Assembly (NCBI GenBank): GCA_951213105.1 | Contig: OX578147.1 | Span: 125,395,642 to 125,459,641, forward strand | Origin: Amaurobius ferox | Lineage: Eukaryota; Arthropoda; Arachnida; Araneae; Amaurobiidae | DNA: 64,000 nt | Direction: 5' to 3' | Shown: in pieces, positions 23,701 through 38,700 of the stretch | Layout: each line of letters starts with the position of its first letter | Position numbering within the stretch: the stretch's first letter is position 1 | The notes under the pieces: generated by a model | Told to the model about the DNA's origin: nothing | Seen by the model: the letters and a program-made list of their open reading frames with translations, nothing else | Databases searched by the model: none | Program-made: the position numbers and the translations under genes

Positions 23701-26700
23701 TGCAATATTTGGTGACTACTAGCAGAGTAACAGCAGGTAGTTACTGGTTTTTAAAATAGCCATAAAAATGGGTATTTTTAATTATAATATTGGATACTTT
23801 TAATTATAAATAGTATTAAAAATACCCAATACATGCCTGGTGCTTGCCTATGTTACAACTAATTATAAACAATATTGTTTAAATCAGACTAACTGACCTG
23901 TAAAAATGGAATTTATTTCTGGCATCTAAACATTCATTTACTCATCAAACTGTATTATTGAAACAGAGAAATGCCCATTGCAATATCACACTCTAATTGA
24001 TCAATGAAAAACTCTAGATATGGCAACGGCCCTATCTTAACCATGCTCATATGGTAGAGAAGTTTGAGAAAATTGGTTCTGTAGATGACCATTAGCTTCT
24101 CACCAGGTATTCTTATGGTGTCAACAAAACTGCAGAAGATATTTGGCCGGCCATACAATCATTCTTTTTATTTTCTAGGATAGCTTTTTCACTGCAGATA
24201 ACAGAATTCATAAACTGGTTTTATTACTAGTCATAGGCCTATAATGATAAAACTGAAAACTAGTCATTTCCACTCTCGTTTTGAGTGAGTAAAATGGGTA
24301 GTGATCATTCAATGCAACCTACACAATAAAAATTTTGAATATTAAAATCTCAAATGTAAGCATAAAAGTGACACATATTTTATGTTCCTGCTAACATGGA
24401 AATTGCAGTATGTAAAACAATATTTTATCTTCATAAACCACCAAATCTGCCTATAAGGGGCCTTCTAAAAAATATGAAAGACACTCCAATTTCAGATACC
24501 AGCAACTATGGGCAAAAAAAGATGAAACCAGTCCATAGGTGCTGGTATCTGCAATGGAATTGTCTTCCATATTTTGGGGAATGCCCCTTATAGGCAGGTT
24601 TTGTATTTTATGAACTTTGCCTTTGCAGCTTCATGTGGCCTGAGCTAAATTGTAAACAAATTTTATACCGGTCACATGGAAGGACAGAAATTGTCAGCTC
24701 CTACAGAAGCTCGCAAAATTTGGGGCTTATAGCAAGTCTCTTGCTGCTATTGCAGATATTGGCTATTCTGTGCTGATGAGCGCATATTGATGAGTGCTGT
24801 GTTGATGAGCGCATAATAAGTGTGAAACCACTCCATGGATACTGGTATCTGCAGTCGGAGTGTCTCCCATAATATTCCATTTCCAATCACTATATACTGC
24901 CTTATTTTCAACATTTTTAGACATATTAAGCCAAAAATCAATTAATTATAGCATTATTTTTAAATAGTTTGATTTGAAAAATAGACAACAAACTATTTCA
25001 GTATTTGAAATGCAACTCAGTTACCATAGTTACTATACTGAAATCAAAACCATAAATAAATTCACTGATAAAACATAATAATAAATCATCTACTGTAACC
25101 TAACCTGCAGTCTGTAGGACTACAGCTGGTTTTCTTATAGATTGAGCTGATTGTAACACCCAAGGAACTGTTATAACTCACAGACACTGCTTATATAAAG
25201 CATTTCTAAAATTAGAATTGCATTCCCCATTGTAGAAAATAGTATTCATCAGTTCCTTTTATGCTTAATATGTACCCATTAACTTGGACCATGGCGCCCC
25301 ATGCAATCATTAAGAAATGTGGAGAGATGGCTGCATAGTAGGATTGAATTTATCACTCTCCATAGAGGTTTGTAAAATTGTGGCAGATAGCAAAGATTTC
25401 TTGTTGCCATTTAAAATATACTAATAAACACACAATAAGTATGAAACAGGTCCAAGGGTATTGTTATTTGCAATGAGTGCAATTCTAACTTTGGAAACTA
25501 TAGACAGATTTTCTGAATACATATATTGTTTTCTGTTGTAAATGGCATTATATGCAGAATGCAAGGTCTGCTTCACAGCAATGGAAAGCATGTTAAACAG
25601 TTACTCTTATTAGCCACCACAATAACAATGCTTCATCTAAGTCTTGTGTTAAAATGTAAAAATAAGAAAAACCTGTAATTTTCTGAGCCTCTCGGTGAAA
25701 ACAACACCTGCTCAGCCTAATATTTCATAAAGAATTATTTTTTTTAATTCTTTGTAACTTTTGAATCACCACGTATAACCATGCTCACCAAAATAAAGAG
25801 AATTGCTTTAAAGGTATAATTTTGTTATAAAAAAAATCTTGCATACAATGCAAAATATTTAAAGAAAACTTTAAGGACTCTTTTGGAGAAAAATACAATG
25901 GTTTAGCACAAATATTTCTTACATAATTATGTTTCAAATTTTTCCAAGACTTTTAACCACCCTTATTCTTTTTCAGAAAAATACACATTTCATACGAAAA
26001 CTTAAATTGTTGTGTAATGTATTCATTGCTATCTGTACACTAAAAATTTGCTACAAATATTTTTCAACATTTATGCCCACGGATACTACTTTTTATTTTA
26101 TAGAAATCTATGGATATAACTGAAATTAAGTAATAAGGAAAATTATTTATACTCTCAACATTCCACTTGGCTTGATTCCACTGAGTTATTCCCAATAAGT
26201 TGTTAGCGGCCTCAAGAACTCTTTTCAATTTGATTTTCTGTCCCTCTTCAGATTGTGTCACCTCCACAACATCTAATTTCACATTCATCAGCTTTTCTAT
26301 GAAAGATAAAACATGCAACTCATAAAATATTTTTAATATATTATTTTAACAAATTAATTATTAATAAATAAACTAAATTTTACTTTTTATTATTGTAGGA
26401 GCAAAACTCGAGGGGCAGTGTGGCCCCTCTTTCCGAAATTGACTAACGAGTATACTATGAAGTATGATTTTCATTAATGTCAAATTAACAGAAATCAAAA
26501 ATATACACTAGAATTAGTATGCTTGAAAAAAGATTTATGTAAGAACAGAGCAGAGTAGGGAATCAGTGAAGCTATTTGAGTGGTAATGCAATTTATATTG
26601 TTAAAAATAATGGTACCTGCAGCTAGCTGTCACTTTTAAGCAATTTTTTTTTTAAATCTATTACAAATCCAAATAAATATAATTAACATTATTAAAACAG

Positions 26701-29700
26701 CAATTTAACATTTCAACCTTCACCACATTGACTAACAGATTATTATAATTATAGTTCAAAAAGAGAACCTGCAAGTCACAACCACAATATTAACTGGCAA
26801 CATAGGTCTGTATCCACGATGAGGAAACACTAAAACCACATGTCTCCTTTTGTTTTGTGCACATTTTATTATAAATTAAAAATAAAAATAAAAATAAGAA
26901 AAAATAAACCCCAATTATTCAAAGTTGTCAATTGCATTTTCTGAAACTGTGTTTACATATAAACATATCTGAAAACCAAGATGAAAGAGCCTCCTTTTGT
27001 TTTTGGCCATCAGAATTTATCTTCAAAGTTAGGATAAAAATAGCTTTGGCAAACCATAATGGTATGACCATATAATTAATGGTGGATGGTATGACCCTCA
27101 AATCCCCCCCCTGGTGATGCCACTATCCCCAAAAACCATGCTATATCAGGCTTTTACTGTTACTTTAAATGCTTAAGGGATTTAGCAATTGTGTGTATCA
27201 TTGGCACATTTTTTCCATCATGAACTATAGAATTTTTAATTTCAACCCTTCTGCCCAGTTTTCTCTCTACTGTGCAGAAGAATGTATGCTAGCTTTTATC
27301 AACCTTGGGGATCCGCCGGATGAAAAATAACGCTACTTTTCACAGTGTGCAAAGAGCAGATAAAGTGAACTTCTTCTCAGCAGCAGAAACATACATATTT
27401 CATTATTTTTCTGCAGAAACAATATGCAGCCTTCAGCTGTTAATTTGTTTGTGGTAATTTCCTTTTCTGTGAAAACGATATGTAATTTGTTCATAGTGGA
27501 TTTTGAAGTACTTTTATTTTAAGTGAACTTCATAGAAGAGGACAAGGTATTAGGGTAGGGCCTTGGGCCTTGTGCTCTCTTTAGCTAAATAACTCTTTAA
27601 CATAATTTTTTTTAATTTAATACTGGAAATTTGGAAACAAAATTATGGCATTTTTTGCTCCTCTAAAATTTGGAAAATTGAAAATGAAAACCATAAATGT
27701 TTTTCATTCAGGACGAAAGAAAAAAGGTGTTTACAAATATAATAGTACATCTCTTATGATATTTCCATGTTTCAATAGAGTCATTCGATGTCAACAACAC
27801 AAGAAAATGTAATTTTTTCCCACACCGTCTCTGATGTTTTTGAAATTTGGTGGACCAATTAGATTTACAAAGAATGTAAAGCACACAAAATTTTAACCTT
27901 CTAGGCCTATTTGTTTTCAAGTTATATGCATTTAAAAATAGCCAAAAATGTAAAATTTACCCTACGATGCCTACATTTAAATTACCATAACTCCTGTTCT
28001 AATTAATACACAGAAACAATTTTGGTATCGTTTTAAAGCTCTTTAAATGACCTTTAAAATGATACCAAACACATGAAGTTTTGGGAGGGAAAATTCGAGA
28101 GTCATAGTATTTCACCTTGAATTGCTAAAAATCGAATTTATTATTTTTCACTATATTTTTCCCTGAATACTATAAAATCTTAACTACATGCTCTTCATGA
28201 TAGCACAGATTTATGAAATTTTTTCTATTTTGTAATGTGCTGCCGTACCATCAGAAAAGTAAAATATCTTTTTAATTAAAATTGGGTGCATCTTATTTTT
28301 AAGAAAGCGTACTAAGAATTCTTGAAATAAATAAACTGCAACAGTGTCATGAACCAGACACTCTGAAATAATTACAAAACTGACATGTTGCAGTCTTCCT
28401 TCTTCATCAGTGAAATATGTAACACATGGATGGATTGTTGCCTAGGAATTATTCCAATGAAATCCTTGTACTTCATCTTGAAGTACAAAAGAATAGTTTT
28501 CTGTAAAACCAAATATTATCAGAAACTGGCCTGGTTGCAGCTTTAGTTTTAAATCGGATTGAAACAACGATTGTTGTTTTGCAACAAATGAATGGCGAAT
28601 AAAAATTTGTAACTTTTCACAGAATGAAGGAAGTCAATTTCACAGAATGAATCAAGGAAGTCATTGGAAATTTGGTGACAGTTTCAAGTGTAGACCTGTC
28701 CACAGATAACCACTGCTTATATGTTACAGTATCCACCATATTCACATCCATCGGGCTTCCTAACCTCTCTTTTAGAATTGACATACGGTCAGCTTCAACA
28801 CATTTTTTACAATCCCCTGGGTAACAAGCAGGCTGAGGAGGATTACAAATTATTACAGCTATACAATCCTTATGGATCTTTAAAGAAACATTTTCTTCAG
28901 ACATTAGTTCAGCAATTTTTTCACCTATCATCAATTTAAAATTTTGGTGAATAGTGCACACACAAACAGAATGGGTTCAATTGGCAAATTTAGCTGTTTT
29001 ATAGCTAGAAAATTTCATTTGCAGCTATATTTGGCTATTTATGGATAAATCTGGTTATTTTTGGTAAACTATTATATTTGGAGAACTGTCAAATCAGCCC
29101 AATAAAATACTGAATCAAACAACATGCCAAATGCTTGTAATAGTATAGAATTTTTATCCACAAAATCAAAAACTGTAACATTACTAAAAAAAAAAAAAAA
29201 TTAAAAATAAATAAAATAAAAAAGAAAAAACTGTCAAAGTGTTATGTCAATATTTAAATATTTATTTTTTGTTTCTAATTATTTTTTGTGTGTGTAATCC
29301 CATTGAGTGCCCATTTTGAAAATTGGTATACATGTAATTAAGATGTTGTAGTATTCAGGCAAAAAATATAGTGAAAAATAAGAAATTCGATTTTTAGCAA
29401 TTCAAGGTCAACAGTCAAATACTATGACCTTGAAATGTTTTTTCTCAAAAACTTCATGTGTTTCATTTTAAATGCCATTTAAAGAGCTTTAAAACGATAC
29501 CAAAATTGTTTTCGTGTGTCAATTAGAACAGGAGCTATGATAATTTAAATGTAGCCATTTGAGGGTAAATTTTGTTTTTTCGGACATTTTTAAATGCAAA
29601 TAACTAAAAAACTAATTCACCCAGAAAATTAAATTGAAGAATATGAAGACAATATGATTTCATTTATTATTATTTTAAATACTATTATAAATACTAGATT

Positions 29701-32700
29701 GCTTCTAATACTGAAATTAGCAGTTGTTGTTTTTTTAAACTAGGAAGAGTGTTTGTTAGTCGTGTTATAGGTCTGCTTGTTCTAGAATTCAATTCAGTTC
29801 TATGTTCTATTTTAGACTCGTTCAAATTAATTGAAAATTGTAAAAGGGAGTTGAAGAAGGTTGTCCCTTCGGATTTTACAAATGATTTCAGTTGAGTATC
29901 CTTGAAATAAAAGGAGGGAGGGAATATGAATAAAATGTAGTTTTTTTTTTTTTAATTTAAATACTCCAACTCCTCCTTTCTAGAAAAAGGTAATGTGGCC
30001 ACCCACCCCTAAATCAAAGCATTATTTTTAACATCTTATTTTTAGTAACAGATTTTACCAGGTACATGTTCCATAAAATGACAAGATTATTTTATATGTT
30101 ACATTAAATATTGTTCTTCTCTAGTACAAACCTATTTTAGACCTTACATATTACAATGTAGTAGTATTTTTTCCCCGTCTCCATGGAGACCACGCTTCAG
30201 GTTTTAAATGTATTAAGAGCTTAGCATATGTATTGGATACATCGGGTGAAATTATTATACTTATATGATATTTTAAATGGATATTTTAATTTATGGATAT
30301 TTTAAATAATTTAAATGATTGAATTATGGTGGATTGAATTCTGGTGATGTATTCGAAAATATTATATTTATGGATTGGTGGAACGATATGGATGATTCAT
30401 TCGAACGATATGGATTTTTTAAATGGATGTTTTAATTTATGGTTATTTTAAATGGATATTTGAATTTATGGATATTTTAAATGGATATTTCAATTTTATG
30501 GATATTTTAAATTATGGAACGATGGATATTTTAAATAGCATATGGTCATTATAAAATTAAAATTAGCGCGCGGGAAGTTAGCGCATGGGAATCGCACTCG
30601 GTAGCCCCGGGTTCGATTCTCGCCACTGCCTAAACTGCCTCAGTGTTCTGACGGTATATGATCACATTAAACATGTGGGTCCGTAAGTCCTCCCGAGAGG
30701 TTGTTGGTAGGGGAGGGAGGGTACAGTCCCTGTGGATGCCTCCCCCACTGGGTTCCGGTCTAAATTGGGTGAATAAAAAGAAAGTTATGGAGATTGTCGC
30801 GGAGGGCGCGGTAGCCCAGTGGTCAGCATGCGGGAATTTCACTCGGTAGGCCCAGGTTCGATTCCCGCCACTGCCAAAACTGCTGCCGTGTTCAAGCGGA
30901 GTACGATCACGTTAAACATGTGGGTCCGTAAGTCCTTCCGAAATGTTGGTGGTAGGGAAAGGAGGCTACGGTCCCTGTGGATGTCTCTCCCACTGGGTTC
31001 CGGTCTAAATTGGGTGAATAAAAAGAAAGTTGTGGAGAATGTCGCAGACGGCGAAGTACCCCAGTGGTTAGCGCGCGGAATTTGCACTTGGTAGGCCCGG
31101 GTTCGATTCCCAAAATTGCCGCCATGTTCACGTCCGTAAGTCCTTCCGAGGACTTACGGACCAAAACAAATTTACATTGGACTAGAAAAAAAGAAAGTTA
31201 TAGAGATTGTCGCAGAGGGCGAGGTAGCCCAGTGGTTAGCGATTCCCGCCACTGCCTAAACTGCTGCCGTGTTTAGGTGGAGTACGATCACGTTAAACAT
31301 GTGGGTCTGTAAGTCTTTCCGAGAGGTTGGTGGTAGGAAAAGGAGGGTACGGTCCCTGTGGATGCCTCCCCCTATGGGTTCCAGTCTAAATTGGGTGAAT
31401 AAAAAGAAAGTTATGGAGATTGTCGCAGAGGGCGCGGTAGCCAAGTGGTTACGCGCAGAAATTGCACTCGGTAGGCCCGGGTTCGATTCCTGCCACTGCC
31501 GAAACTGCTGCCGTGTTCACACGGAGTACGATCACGTTAAACATGTGCGACCGTAAGGCCTTCCGAGGGGTTGGTGGTAGGAGAAGAAGGGTACGAACCC
31601 TGTAGATACCTCCCCCACTGAGTTCCGGTCTAAATTGGGTGGTACTTCTTGGCCGTCCAAACAGTTACCTTACACCTTTCTGGTAAGTCATGCCAGCGAG
31701 TTTGCAAGAATCAGAATTTGCCACAGTCAGAATTTTTAAGGGTAGCGAACAGGCTGGTTGCCAAAGGCGGCTAGTATTTAATAAAATACGCAATAGACAT
31801 TAACAGATGGTGCTACCTCCTCTAAATATTTTTATCTTTGTATTGCTGCTTTAACGGTACATATGTGGTAATGGATGACTAAAGTTAAACAATATATAAT
31901 GCTGGATCACCCACAACTAGTTTTTAAAGATAATGTAAAAATTAATTTTTGTGCATGGCTACATATGCACAAATGATTGTTGGTTAAACATCTTGTCATT
32001 CAGAGGAAATGTAAAAATTTCACAAAAATAAACAATAAAAAAAAAATTATGACCTATTTAAAAAGAAGTGCCATGCAAATCTACAGACTGTACCCATTAA
32101 TTTGATGTTTGTAATTTTGAATCAAGTAATAGTTGAGATGTCTGTTGCATATTAAAAAAAACAGCTTACAGGAGGAATTATAGATAAATTAAATTTATTA
32201 TGGCAAGACAAAGATTATTAAATAGAAAGATTTAGCAAGCATAAAACAAGATTTACCTAGTAGCTTCTGAAGAACTTGTCCATCATATAAATCTTCTTCA
32301 ATATCTTTCACAATAATTCTATGTCCAGCGAGCTCATCATTAATCCACTCTATTAGAACATTTATAAGTTCTTTTAATTTGGGATCATCATAAGACGCAG
32401 GTTCGATCATGGAACGTTCTTCATATTCCTCTGTAAATAAATTGAAAGGCATGAATAAGAAATATTTATGAAACAAATATCTTTAAAAGTGTAAAATACA
32501 GATAATACAACAAAAATTAAAAAAAAAAAGATTTGAGACATGAAATGTCTTTTCACCTTTACTAAATACTTTTTAAAGTATAGCTTAAATTAACTAGTGA
32601 CCATTAACTAACTGGCTAATGCATTTTTGTCAATTAGTAACAAATATGACTAATATGTATAGACTAGATAAGTTATTTCCAATCTTTTTTCGTGTCACAG

Positions 32701-35700
32701 AAAACCAAGTAAATACAATACAGTAAACTCTGTGATGTCTGTATAAGATAGATTTATCATTAAGGCATATCTATAGTGGCTGTTTTCCTTGTTTGAGCTT
32801 CATGGACTTTGCATATTATTAACATCACTTAATACATGCAAAGAGCTGAATAAATATTGTTTATTAGATAGTATGTGTACTTACTGATAAAAATTCAATT
32901 TCTAAAAGCAGGACAAATCAAGAGCTACAAGTTGTCTATAATTTTAATGCTGATATCTAATATTTTGATGATAATGCTATTGCCATTTAAAATTATTTCT
33001 AAATCTCATTTTGATTCCCAATTTTGCTTTTTTACGCCTATTGGAACATGTCATATCCGATCACTTGCCCACATGAAAATTGAACAACTTCCTTTCATGC
33101 AAAATCTCAACAATGAATTGTACAAATTTACGAAAGTTCTTGGAACTGGAAAGAAAGTTAGGGAGCTACTTAAATTAGTTTTATCCAATGAGACAGGATC
33201 TAAAAATTTAAGAAAATTTAACTAGTGTGTGTACTGCCAGTTTTAACTGTGTGCTGTAGATGAGGATTTAGTGTTATGAACTTAATTAAAAATAAATTCA
33301 GATCATCGATAGTGATCCTTAACAGTTTAAGTGATTTAATGGTGATAAATATCAATAGGCCATTTGTCCTACTAAATACTACCACCAATCCTACTAAAGC
33401 TTTGGATCCATAATATTTTAGCTCAACTACAAGACGTATACATGGTCATAATTTTCAAACTAAGCTTATGTTCCAGATTTACTTTTCAACATTTTGCAGT
33501 GCACTCTTTTGAGTTGTTAGTTCTAGCTATTTATATTTACAAAACTGATATATTTCTCTCTGTCATTTATTAATAATAGTCTAAATTTCTACTTCATACA
33601 TGGACACCTGTAGAACTTTTCCAGGGGGTGATGCAAATTCAAGCATAAGATGTACAATATCAATTTGCTTGATACTCCCATTTGTTATCTTGAATGTCCA
33701 AGGGGGAGGGTGCCCCCTTGCTCTCCTCTATGGGTGACCATAATTTCATATTTAAAAAAAAAATGATTGTAGAAATTTATCTAATTTAGAAATAAGAAAA
33801 CATTTAAATGTTATATCTTGTATGTACTATTCATCTGGCATAAGTAACATATTTGAAAATCTCATGCTTTTTCATCATTACTTGCATTTTTATATTAAAA
33901 TATTATATTTTATTATCCAAGAAAATAAAACTTTTGCAATAACAAAACCTTTTCCAAGTTAAACTGCTAATAGTTCAGCCCCCACAGCCAAAAATCTCAT
34001 GTTATATCACTGATACAGATAACAGCACTTAATTTCCAAATCAACTGTTTTAAACTAAAATTATTCTTGTGACACAAATAAATGAAATACTTGAAATTGC
34101 AAAACGTTCCTTCAAACCCAAAAGTTATTGATATCTCACCGAATTTTCATCCAATTTCACTCCAATTTTTACACAATACTCATGATAATATATATAATAT
34201 CACATAAAAAAAATAGGATGGCATCTTTTTAATTCACAAATTTAAAAAAGCCAAAAATATAAATGCACTTGGTATGATCAACTGTTTTTTCCTCCAGACT
34301 AAATATCTGTCAAATTGCTCGAACATCTGTGAATGTGCAGCAGCGAAGAAGGAATAGATTTAATCAGAAAAAGTGGCAGAAAATCATGATTTCAGACTGT
34401 AAAAATTCATAAAGACATAATTCAAATTTTAAAAAAACAATGCTAAGGTGCACCGTCCCGAGTCCTGAAGAACCTGTGTACCAAGTTTCATGGTCGCACG
34501 ATATTTAGATTTCCTGCAATAGACTGACTGCACACATACATCTTCTTTTATTATACAAGATATTCTCTAATTTTGTAATCTGTTTGTTCAACTAAGATTT
34601 TTATAATCCTGCAAAGAAGATCTGCATGCCAGGTTTGCAAGTCAATCTGGTAAGTATTCTTTAACAGCTGAGTAGGATTTGGCTGTTGACCAGGTGCAAC
34701 AGGCCATTATATATCCTCTCCTATCATAATAATTGTAAGACCACCAAGGTTGAATCCCCAAGGCTGGTCCCTTGGTGGTCAAAAGAACTTAGCTACCTAT
34801 GTAGTAAGTGTAGAAAGCTCTATAACAGAGTAAAAAAAAAAAATGGCGAATGGCAGACTTATAAAACTGCCCTCACTTCCTATAATAAGGCGGTAAGAAA
34901 CTCCAAGAGGAACTCCTGGAGAAACTACTGCGATAGCATTAAGGACATTTCTGCCACTGCAAAGTTGGTAAAGTTAATGTCTAAAGACAGAAACTGTAGC
35001 CTAAATACCATTACGTTGCCAAATGGTGGCTACTCTGGGACTGGGCAAGGGATCCTTGCTGAACTGTTCAGGGTTCATTTTCCGGTTTCAGAGATGAATA
35101 ACCATAACACTATTCCTGCTGCTCGCTCCACTCCTACCTGTGATAGAAGTAAGTGGGGTATTGCTAGGAGGGTGGTTCCTCTGGACAGGGTTAAGTGGGC
35201 AATTTATTCTTTTAAACCCTATAAAACTCCGGGGATTGATGGCATCATTCCGATTCTTCTTCAAGAGGGAATTGAGATGCTTGCTCCCATTCTCTGTAGA
35301 ATCTACAGAACCTGTATTGCCTTTGGACATGTGCCGTCTGCCTGAAGTCATACTAAGGTAATAATTATTCCAAAGACTGACAAAGATAATTATTATCAGG
35401 CCAAATCCTTCAGACCTATTAGTCTTAAGTCTTTTCTTCTAAAGACTATTGAAAAGCTTATTGACAGGTATATTAGGGAAGAGATTCTGGCTTCAATGCC
35501 GATGTCTAACTCTCAACATGCCTATCAACCGGGTAAATCTACGGATACTGCCCTTTACAGTCTCTCCTTCATACTGGAGAGAAGCTTAAATGCTAAGGAA
35601 ATTGCTTCAGTTATTTTTCTTGACATTGAAGGCACTTTTGATAAAGTGCCCATTGACACCATCCTTCATGCTCTTGATAGGAAAGGTGTTGATATGACGA

Positions 35701-38700
35701 TCTCTTATTGGATCAAGAATTTGTTATCTAACCGGTACAACTGTGCATTTTTACTTGGTGATAATATGATGATTCATGCTCTGGCAGGCTGTCCGCAGGG
35801 AGGTGTTCTTTCACCAATTCTCTGGTGTTTAGTTGTAGACTCTCTTTTGGAGAATATAACTAGTTCTAGTGTATCCTGTGTCGGATATGCTGATGATGAT
35901 GTAATCATTGCTAGAGACAAATTTGGTAATACTGTCTCTGACATGGTGTCCACTGTTCTTAGGAGCGTTGAGTCATGGTGCAAAAATGCAGGTCTCTCTG
36001 TTAATCTATAAAAGACTGCTATGGTTGAGTTTACAAGAAAACGTATTCTTGATCTTAGACATTTGCTTCTTTGGTCAGAAGCTTATTTGCTCCAAGGAGG
36101 TAAAATTCCTAGGAATTTACTTTGATATGGGTCTCAATTGGAAGAAACATTTTGAATACTGCATAACAAAAGCCAGAAGAATTTTCTGGTCATGTAGAAA
36201 CGCTATTGGAAAAACCTGGGGTTTGAATCCCAAGGCTATCCGTTGGATTTACTCTATGGTAATCTGTCCCATCATTACCTATGGCTCCATTATATGGTGG
36301 TCTAGAATTAGATGTGAAACTGCTAAATTAGATTTAATTAGGCTTCAAAGGATGGTGTGTATTGCGATCTCTGGATGCATGAAAACCACTCCTACTGCAA
36401 CTCTTGAACTTTTGTTTGGATTCCACCCACTCTATATGCACATTGAAGCTGAGGCTCTCATATGCATGAGCAGACTTAAATATCTGAAACACTGGAAAAA
36501 CTACTCAAAGCATTTATCTTGGAGAAATCTGAACAGTAATGATTATAAATCGTCCTTATTTCCATATGCCATCTGATGGCATTCTTGTCAGATATATGTT
36601 TGACAAGCCTTATGAAATTCATGTTCCTTCACAGGATAACTGGAAGAGGACTCCTACCTACAATAAGAAGAAATGTATTGTATGGTATACTAATGGCTCT
36701 AAGCTAGGCACTAGTACTGGTGCTGGAGTATGCTGTCCGGATGATGGTACAAAATTATTTTACCCTCTTGGCAGCTATGGTACTGTCTTTCAGGCTGAAG
36801 TCTTTGCTATTCTAATGTGTTGTAGAATTTGCTCTGACAGAAATTACAAGAGCAACCAAATACTTATCTGTTCTGATAGTCAGGCTGTTCTTATGGCTTT
36901 AGGGAAGCCTACTATGACATCATCCTTTGTCTGGGAGTGTTATACTGCACTTTGTAAGATTGCTAGCAACAATCAAGTCATACTTTACTGGGTGCCTGGA
37001 CATTCAGGCATTCCAGGTAATAAAATGGCTGATTAATTGGCTAGAAATGGTTCAGTACAACTTTTGTTGATCCCAAGCCAGCTTTGGGTGTTCCTAATGA
37101 ACTGACTAGAAGAATTGTCTATGACATCTTCAGAAAGCTTCAGTGCGAGAACTGGCGTAATACTAAGGGCCAAAGGCAGGCGAAAGAACTAAACTGTAAG
37201 TGCCCTAGTATGCATCAAAAGGAATTATTCAAGCTCAATAGAACTGGCATCAGAATGACGGTTGGGCTCCTTACTGGACAAGCATCCTTAGAAGACACCT
37301 AAATATTATGGGTGTCATTAAGGATTCACTTTGTAGAGGCTGCAATTACAGTGAAGAAACCGCTGCATACGTACTCTGTGAGTGTGAGGTGTTCTCCGCC
37401 CATAGGTTTGAACACTTGGGTTGACATATGATCGAGCCCTGGGCGTTACAAGACATTCCTGTCAAATGCCTGCAGAGTTTTGCTTCCGCTACTGGTCTCT
37501 TTTCTTAGAGACTTTCTCATTTATGGGGATAGTACAATAGACCTCTGGCCACTGTGCTGGGCTCTCTTGCAGCCACCCGCCTTCATGTCATTCATTCAAG
37601 ATTTTATAAATTTCACTTTTTACTCGGAAAAATTAATTTTTGAACAAACATGTTTTTAAGGGGTATTGGGGGGTGAAGGGGACTGTACAAGACAGCTAGA
37701 ATTCAAAACTGCTTAATAAAAGTATGTTTTCTTTAAATTTTTTATGTCCTTTCGGCCATGTAAAATAGCATTTTTTTCAGTTTTTATCTTCTCTTGGTTT
37801 TTTTTATTAATTTATTTTATATTTAAAGAAAATTTAACCCATTTTCTAATACAAAAATCTGAATTATTCTTTGAACATTTAAAAATATTTGTTATTGTTA
37901 AAGATGTAAAATTGGCAACTAGTTATGTCTATTTGGCACCTAGAGTCAAAACTCTAAGCATCAAATGAAAGCTAACTTCAAATTCTAATTTTTAACACTG
38001 CTATTGTAAATGTTGAGTGACTCTGCTAGTAATGAATAAAATTAATCTCCTTGTCAAGAGTTCAGAAAACAACTATAATATGAATATTTACAGTTAAAGA
38101 AATAAAAATATGGCATTTAAATTAATCATTGTAATAAATATATAAGAATTTGTTAAGAAAGATATTTACCCAAAATATAATCTTGAGGCAAATAATCTGG
38201 AGGAGCTGGACTCCCAGGTGCATCAATGGCATTTTTACCTTCTGCAGTTAATTCATTCACTGTAACATAATAGTAACAATATTATATTGCTTTTTATAAT
38301 GCATTCTGTATGAAACACAATTGTTTAGGGCTCTAAATCTGGTTACTATATAGTAAAACAGCTGGTAAATAAACGTAAGGTAGATCAGTGATTGATTGAC
38401 CAGATTGAGCAGTTACTGAGTACATTTCTAGTATGAAAGGGGTGTACTCCTTTTGCAGACACAGTAAAATCTGCAAAATCACAAAAAACTAAAATTGCAA
38501 AATCACAAAAATCTAAAATGTATAAAATAAAATATATAAAACAACTTTTTAAGTTACATAGTTTTAGTAAAATACACCAAAATGTAAAATATAATATTTA
38601 GCTATCACAACATATTTGATTATATGTTACTAAAAATAAAATCATGGGAGATCCATATAAAACTGTATTTGGACATTAACAGAATTTTAAGGAACAATAA

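Larger units (their letters stand above)
34600..37560 (+). mobile_element. Non-LTR retrotransposon (I/R1/LOA group), 5'-truncated and broken
   Basis: The order is: a connecting segment after a missing endonuclease (PWWSKELSYLCSKCRKLYNR, about 34770), reverse transcriptase (about 35200-36010), a thumb/connection region (36040-36520), RNase H (about 36650-37036) and a cysteine-rich tail (CRGC, then VLCECEVF, about 37338-37390). RNase H after reverse transcriptase places it in the I-like superclade and not in Jockey or CR1. No poly-A or microsatellite tail is visible. Confidence 0.85.
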
